A stretch of 64,000 nucleotides of DNA from Cydia pomonella (Eukaryota; Arthropoda; Insecta; Lepidoptera; Tortricidae): assembly GCF_033807575.1 (NCBI RefSeq), contig NC_084703.1, positions 12,524,001-12,588,000 of the forward strand, given 5' to 3'. A program made the position numbers and the translations under genes. Below, piece by piece: positions 59,171 to 64,000 of the stretch; positions within the stretch are counted from its first letter, which is position 1, and each line of letters begins with the position of its first letter. The notes below the pieces were generated by a model that worked only from the letters and a program-made list of their open reading frames with translations, searched no databases and was not told the DNA's origin.

Positions 59171-59415
59171 GGTTGTACTGGGTAAAGAGTTTTATAGCAT
59201 AAATACAACCTGCCTATGAAGCCAGGTTCAAATCCCGGTAAGGCCGTTCATTTGTGTGATGAGCACGGATATTTTGCCTCTGAGTCATGGGTTTTTTCTA
59301 TGTTTAAGTATTTATAAATATTAAACATATCATTGTCTAAGTACCCACAACATGAGCTAATGAGCTTAGTCAGTTTGTGTAATAATGTCCTATAATATCT
59401 ATATTTATTTTAAAT
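59171..59415 (+). mobile_element. tRNA-derived SINE, copy 2 (diverged)
   Basis: Shares with 30055-30337 the words CCTATGAAGCCAGGTTCAAA-like, GATGAGCACGGATATTTTG-like, CTGAGTCATGGGTTTTTTC and GTGTAATAATGTCCTATAAT. The A-box region is degenerate. Confidence 0.75.
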
Positions 59416-60324
59416 ATATAATATCTATATTAGTACGGCTCGCAAGAAAAAAGAAAAATGAAGGCTAACCTGACACCATTTATACCTATCAAGTATACCT
59501 ACATACTCGTAGTTTTCAGATTATACATTGTTCACATTTTGCCGTTCGATGTTATTTTGTTGCAAAATATAATAAAGACGGCTTGGGAAATGTCTAACAA
59601 TAATAGAAAGAAACTATAGCCATCAATAGGATCCTATATTTTCTTTACAAATTAAGCTATTCGTTTGGCCAATATTTCTACTACTACCAAATATGCGCGA
59701 CGCTCAATTTCAAAACGATAATTTCTTTCAAATTGAATTATTCTAAATAGTGAAGGAAGTAAGTGCAGAAATATATGGATGGGTCAGTATGCACTTTTCT
59801 CTCAGGCATCTTGGCTTGATCGTTCCTTAGCTCATAGGGGAAACGCGGCTCCGGTGGTTTCGGTTGGTATTCGTTTTAAAAATACCGAAATTTGCATTTT
59901 AAAAGTATGAATATCGTCCTACCATTTTTACCATTATTACCATTTTTGGTGCAGATTTAATTAATATATTCATCATTCATACAAACTTTTTAAATGTTTA
60001 ATCTTGGCCATAATTCCGTTTGTATGGGAATCGCCACTGTCGCACGCTACCAATTACTTAAATTTTACAAAAAATATATGAATTCCTACTTTAGAATATG
60101 GATTAAATGCGCATTTTTTTAAAGTTTTTATTTATTGCAAATCGCCCAAAAGTGACAAAAAATTATATGCTTTTAATTTTTTTTTTTTTACCATAAAGCC
60201 ATTTTTTGTATGAAAAGGTAAAACGATTATTTCATAAATAAAGTCCACGTTCCTAAATTGACAAACGTTCCAAACGTGAGCTGATGTACATGTACTTAGG
60301 TAGAAAGAGAGCGCAAACTGGACC

Positions 60325-60515
60325 TCCGGAGCCGCCTTTCCACCCTCCTTCTTTGGGGAGTAGTCAAGTGGTAATCTCGTGGCTAGGAAATTAGATCATC
60401 TTAGTATGATCCAAGTAATAATTTTACCAAGCGGCATCGCCTGAGACAATAGTGAATACTCCCAGCATTTATTTCCCCCACTATAAAAGTCACCGGTAAA
60501 TAATAATGAATAGAC
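60325..60515. repeat. Dispersed repeat, copy 2 (GGGGAGTAGTC / CCAAGCGGCATCGCC family)
   Basis: Same order of shared words as 32753-32955 (GGAGTAGTCAAG, AATCTCGTGGCTA, CAAGCGGCATCGCCTGA). Several indels. Confidence 0.65.
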
Positions 60516-61189
60516 AAAAAATGGAGGAAAAGAGGAAAAGTGACATTTGAATTCTTCCGACAGGAAGTCTAGATGGACTTGGTGACGTTAACAATTTGAA
60601 ACTGCATGACCTGCCGGATATTCTATTCTGTGTAACGCCGACATTGTTTTCTATTTTTCACAGTAGTGAACTTTAAATTCTGTTCCCTCGAGAATGTATC
60701 CTGCAGCAACTCAATCCCGCTACTTTTATTGACTCAGGTATATCGATAACTATAGTATTTGTAGACTCACATCCCTCTTTTTCCGGAAGCTGTACGGTGA
60801 ATGAACAGAACTTGTATGTAGGTATATTGCTGGAACGTTTGCTGCTCGTGTACTCAACCCTAATTGAAACAATAGGTGTACGATTTTAAACACAAAACAA
60901 TACGTTGATTGATGATTGCGGTATTTAGACAGGTGAATAAATGTTTATTATTATTTGTCTCAAGATTTCATCGAATTTCGATATAAGAAAACTCGGAAAT
61001 GTCTCCGCCCAAGCAATGCAATGTCTTTTATTAGATCTTGGGCCAAGAACTACTTTCTTGTATCAAATAAATTTTCAAATAAAAAAGTCATTTTGATTTA
61101 ATATTTTATTTACTTTGACCCAGTAATAAAAATTTGGCACAAAACATACAGGATTGAATTTTGAGAAATCAACATTGTTATTCCATCAA

Positions 61190-61315
61190 AAATATTTTCA
61201 TGTCAAATGATGCCAAGATGAAACCATAAGGCTAACACTGTCAAAAACTTATCAGATTTCTTGTAGAGCCAAGCTTCTAACTCTACAAGCCCTAACTTCA
61301 CAAACTCTGCACCTT
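61190..61315 (-). repeat. Dispersed repeat, copy 2, opposite orientation to 56404-56525
   Basis: AATATTTTCATGTCAAATGA, CACTGTCAAAAACTTATCAG, TCTAACTCTACAAGCCCTAA and CTTCACAAACTCTGCACC mirror copy 1 in reverse complement. Confidence 0.6.
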
Positions 61316-61841
61316 CCGATATAAAATTTGAAATTTCCGGCCTTTTCTACTGACAAAGTTGTTTGACCAGCTATAGTGTGTGTCGAATAACTAATGTTAC
61401 AGAGAATAAAGCGTTAGGAACAAGAAGAGAGAGATATTTTACTAAATCCCTCGCCCTGCAGTTATTTTTCTGACCTTTCATTAGAAATTATGCATTTTTC
61501 ATACACAGTAGGTACCAAAATCAAACGAAATGTGTTATGATTGTATTTAAAAAGACACACTTAGTAAACAAAATACATATACGTATTTGGTCAGATGAAT
61601 AGCCGACTACTCTGATTTTTCAGTATACGACATACGATTACAATTTTTATCCCTCTAAATCTCTAATAAAAATTAATAAGACAACAGGAATATATATGAA
61701 AAACGTCATAATTTTATAACTGGTTAATGTGGTTATATGGCTAAGGCAAACAAGTAATACCTATTTACTTCATACCTACTTTGCTTGGTAATCTAAACCG
61801 TCCAGTCAAGTAGGAATATCTGCAAAAGTAAGTGTGAAGAG

Positions 61842-62130
61842 TTGTACGAATTTCTGGTTCTCGTAGCGAGGGCGATCAGCGAGGCGGCTACGCCCGATAG
61901 TGCTAAGTGCATTTGGTCCTTGTTTGTTTGTAGTTTGCTCCGCGGTGGTGCTCGGCCTTATCTCGCTCTATCGTGTGTACATGGCTTAAGACGCGACGTG
62001 CTGCTACGCCCTTTATTTATTTTTACAGGCGCGTGTCAAGTCCACGCCGCGAACATTTGTCTCTCACGCGAGCGTATTATCTCCGAGGTACGTGGGACTG
62101 TCATTTACATTATATTTTTGTGCGTAAATC
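61842..62130 (+). other. CpG-richer block with an unassigned 125-codon ORF
   Basis: The block is richer in CpG (GAGGCGGCTACGCCCG, CGCGGTGGTGCTCGGCC, CTCACGCGAGCG) than its flanks. An ORF from 61842 to 62219 and a second frame overlap it, but I see no domain and the C-terminal part is AT-rich. The word pattern suggests a repeat rather than a host gene. An LTR or a retroelement 5' region is possible but unproven. Confidence 0.3.
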
Positions 62131-63262
62131 ACTTTTGTGTACGTCGCAACTTTGTGCTTCACTACAGAATAAAATATTCGTGCCTGAACTTCCAATTCAA
62201 TTTAATTTGTTACAGATAGGTAGCGGTTATGTATTTTGGTTATTTGACTATAGTTCTAAAATATATTGGGATAATTTAGTTTTGAATTAAGTTATATAAA
62301 CTTCCTTATAGTTTGTTAAGAAGTTACTCTTACTAGGAAATTTAAACGAAGCAAATACTGCCAAGTATCTATATGGAGGATAAATAATAAATAAAATAAA
62401 AATAAACCCAGACATTAGGCCTATTAATTAATTGAAAAGATCATTTATTATAAGTCGTAAGTCTTAGTCCGTAGATGTAAATAAATAAAGTAACTACTAA
62501 ATAAACATTTTTTTTTAATTATGGGCGAGAATTAAAATAGCTTCGGCTTTGTTTCTCCTTAATCATAACACCTTTTAATCCTAACGTTGGATCAGACATG
62601 GGTGAGTGTGGGCAAATAGTACCTACACACATTAATTATGTTTAAGCCTTCAAGCAAATACCATGTGTAAGTTTGCGCACTGAACGAACACGACGTCATA
62701 AATTGTCTGAACCTTCTTGTCAAGTGGAAGTTTTCTCATATAACGGGTCGGTCGGTGACTTAACTTCTAGTCCTAAATTAACACTGGAAATGAAGTCATG
62801 GCATTAAACTGCTACGAACTTACTAAGAGGGGTGTTTCGGCAACTTCATTAATGAGGTCGGGAGTAGATAACAAAAAATCTACGGCCGATTTTGCATCTC
62901 ATCGAGGTTAAATGCGGAATTCCAAGAGTTACTTTGTTTTCACGACATGACATAAAATATCTTAACTTTTTGTTGAAAACATTAGTTAAGTCAAATTACA
63001 TGACAAATAGCTATTTCTCTTTACTGTACCTAGGACCTACTATTTAATAAGTTGAATTTCTTTCTAAAATTAGGAATACGTACTTTAGGGCATAAAAGTA
63101 CCTATATTTAAAGTTTGTTGACAATCGGAACTTCAGCAATCAGACTGGCCTTCATAATTATTATAATACCCAATAACATTATTTAAAATCAAGGTATTAA
63201 AATGGTAACAGATATTATCCATTACCATCAAGATAGTAAAATGTACATTATTATAAAAAATT
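62131..63262. other. AT-rich non-coding stretch
   Basis: No gene or recognised repeat between the CpG-richer block and the MITE at 63263. Confidence 0.45.
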
Positions 63263-63483
63263 AGGGGCTGATTTTTGAATTTCGACTACTCGATTTCGTG
63301 TAATTTCCTTCAATTTATCTGCACTACTAGGCATTTTAATTCTACTAATATAATTGAAAACGAGTGAGCAATACCACTAGATTCCCAATTTCTATTGCTC
63401 GTATTTCTAAAATATCAATTCGCCGTTTTCCACACATTTTCGAGTGACGAATTCGAGCGCTCGAAATTCAAAAATCAGCCCCT
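63263..63483. mobile_element. MITE with AGGGGCTGATTTTTGAATTTCGA ends
   Basis: AGGGGCTGATTTTTGAATTT and AAATTCAAAAATCAGCCCCT are perfect inverted ends, extending to TCGA/TCGA. About 221 bp, noncoding. TT-containing flanks (TT before, TTGG after) leave the target duplication unclear. Confidence 0.88.
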
Positions 63484-63776
63484 TGGTCCTCTTATTTTAT
63501 TTTAAGCGTTTGGCACTATAGCCCATTTAATTGCTACATGCAATGCAATGCAAGGGCATTAAATAGGTATCGGCTGGTTTTTATACTTATGTTAAAACTA
63601 GCTTTTGGCCGAGCTTTCGTACGCGTGGATATGTATGTTGGTTGTTATATATTCTATGAGCAAAGAACATTGTGCAGTAAAAGACAGCAGTATAGGTCTC
63701 AAATTTTGTTAATAATTTTACCACGCATGCCATTTGTATGTCTTAAAATACGAAGTTCCTTGCTTCTTGCTAAAAA

Positions 63777-63996
63777 GATGCTGCTGCTATCGATTGGTCT
63801 CCTGTGCTCTCAACCTCATCAACTGACACTAAGGTATCTTGCGATCCTGAGGCTCTTTGACTAACACGCACCCGTTCACACAGTCAGAGTTAGGCGTCCA
63901 CCGGCTCCCTGGATCACTGAAGGCGTCCGTATAGCAATGCGGAGGAGGAACAAAGCTTTCGGTCTCTATAAACGTGACCGCACCGACGGCAACTGA
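63777..63996 (+). pseudogene. Jockey-like non-LTR retrotransposon fragment (linker before the RT domain)
   Basis: Frame 1 reads DAAAIDWSPVLSTSSTDTKV to a stop at 63858. After a +1 shift the frame reads PVHTVRVRRPPAPWITEGVR then IAMRRRNKAFGLYKRDR, ending at TGA 63994-63996. The HAP...RRPPAPW-(I/M)T pattern followed by RRR-KA is typical of the region between endonuclease and RT in lepidopteran Jockey-type elements. The element probably continues beyond the window edge. At least one frameshift and one stop show decay. Confidence 0.7.
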
Positions 63997-64000
63997 GTAC

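Overview
The window looks like nuclear DNA of a moth or butterfly (Lepidoptera). It is AT-rich, has long gene-free stretches, short tRNA-headed SINEs, many foldback (MITE-like) elements, and several dispersed repeat families of a type I associate with lepidopteran genomes. Among these are repeats with AGGGTTCCGTA ends and GTCTGTCTG runs, and SINE tails with runs of TTTA. There is no bacterial gene organisation, no rRNA, no CRISPR and no convincing nuclear tRNA gene. Family assignments rest on reading the sequence and on recall, with no database search.

The only host gene I can assemble is a two-exon gene on the + strand. Exon 1 (5477-5762) encodes a mitochondrial presequence, a Cys/Pro repeat and the start of the conserved domain of complex I subunit NDUFS8 (TYKY, ND-23 in flies). 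Exon 2 (12528-12961) encodes the rest, with both 4Fe-4S cysteine sets intact. The exons join in phase through a GT...AG intron of 6765 nt and give a 239-residue protein. The intron holds repeats: an RTE-type reverse transcriptase fragment, foldback elements, a TA microsatellite and copies of dispersed families. The proline/cysteine insert and substitutions in usually conserved positions suggest a diverged paralogue, but this is inference.

Mobile-element coding relics make up the other recognisable protein sequence. (i) A Crypton-type tyrosine recombinase lies on the minus strand at about 21854-23465, broken by frameshifts, with an apparent small intron and a C-terminal tandem peptide repeat. 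(ii) A 5'-truncated Dong/R4-like non-LTR element lies on the minus strand at about 35674-36979, flanked on both sides by TTA/TAA microsatellite. (iii) Non-LTR reverse transcriptase fragments occur at 6092-6253, 21019-21309, 44861-45265, 45247-45350, 49170-49300 and 63777-63996, the last running to the window edge.

Layout: 1-5476 repeats and non-coding DNA; 5477-12961 the NDUFS8-like gene; 13029-20263 MITEs and local duplications; 20990-23465 retroelement tail and Crypton relic; 24000-35600 dispersed repeats and SINEs; 35674-37003 Dong/R4-like element; 37000-45350 non-coding DNA, an exact 200-bp tandem duplication, MITE copies and RTE debris; 45350-55480 mostly unique AT-rich DNA; 55489-64000 repeats, MITEs and a Jockey-like fragment. 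Apart from the two exons, nothing here suggests genes working together.
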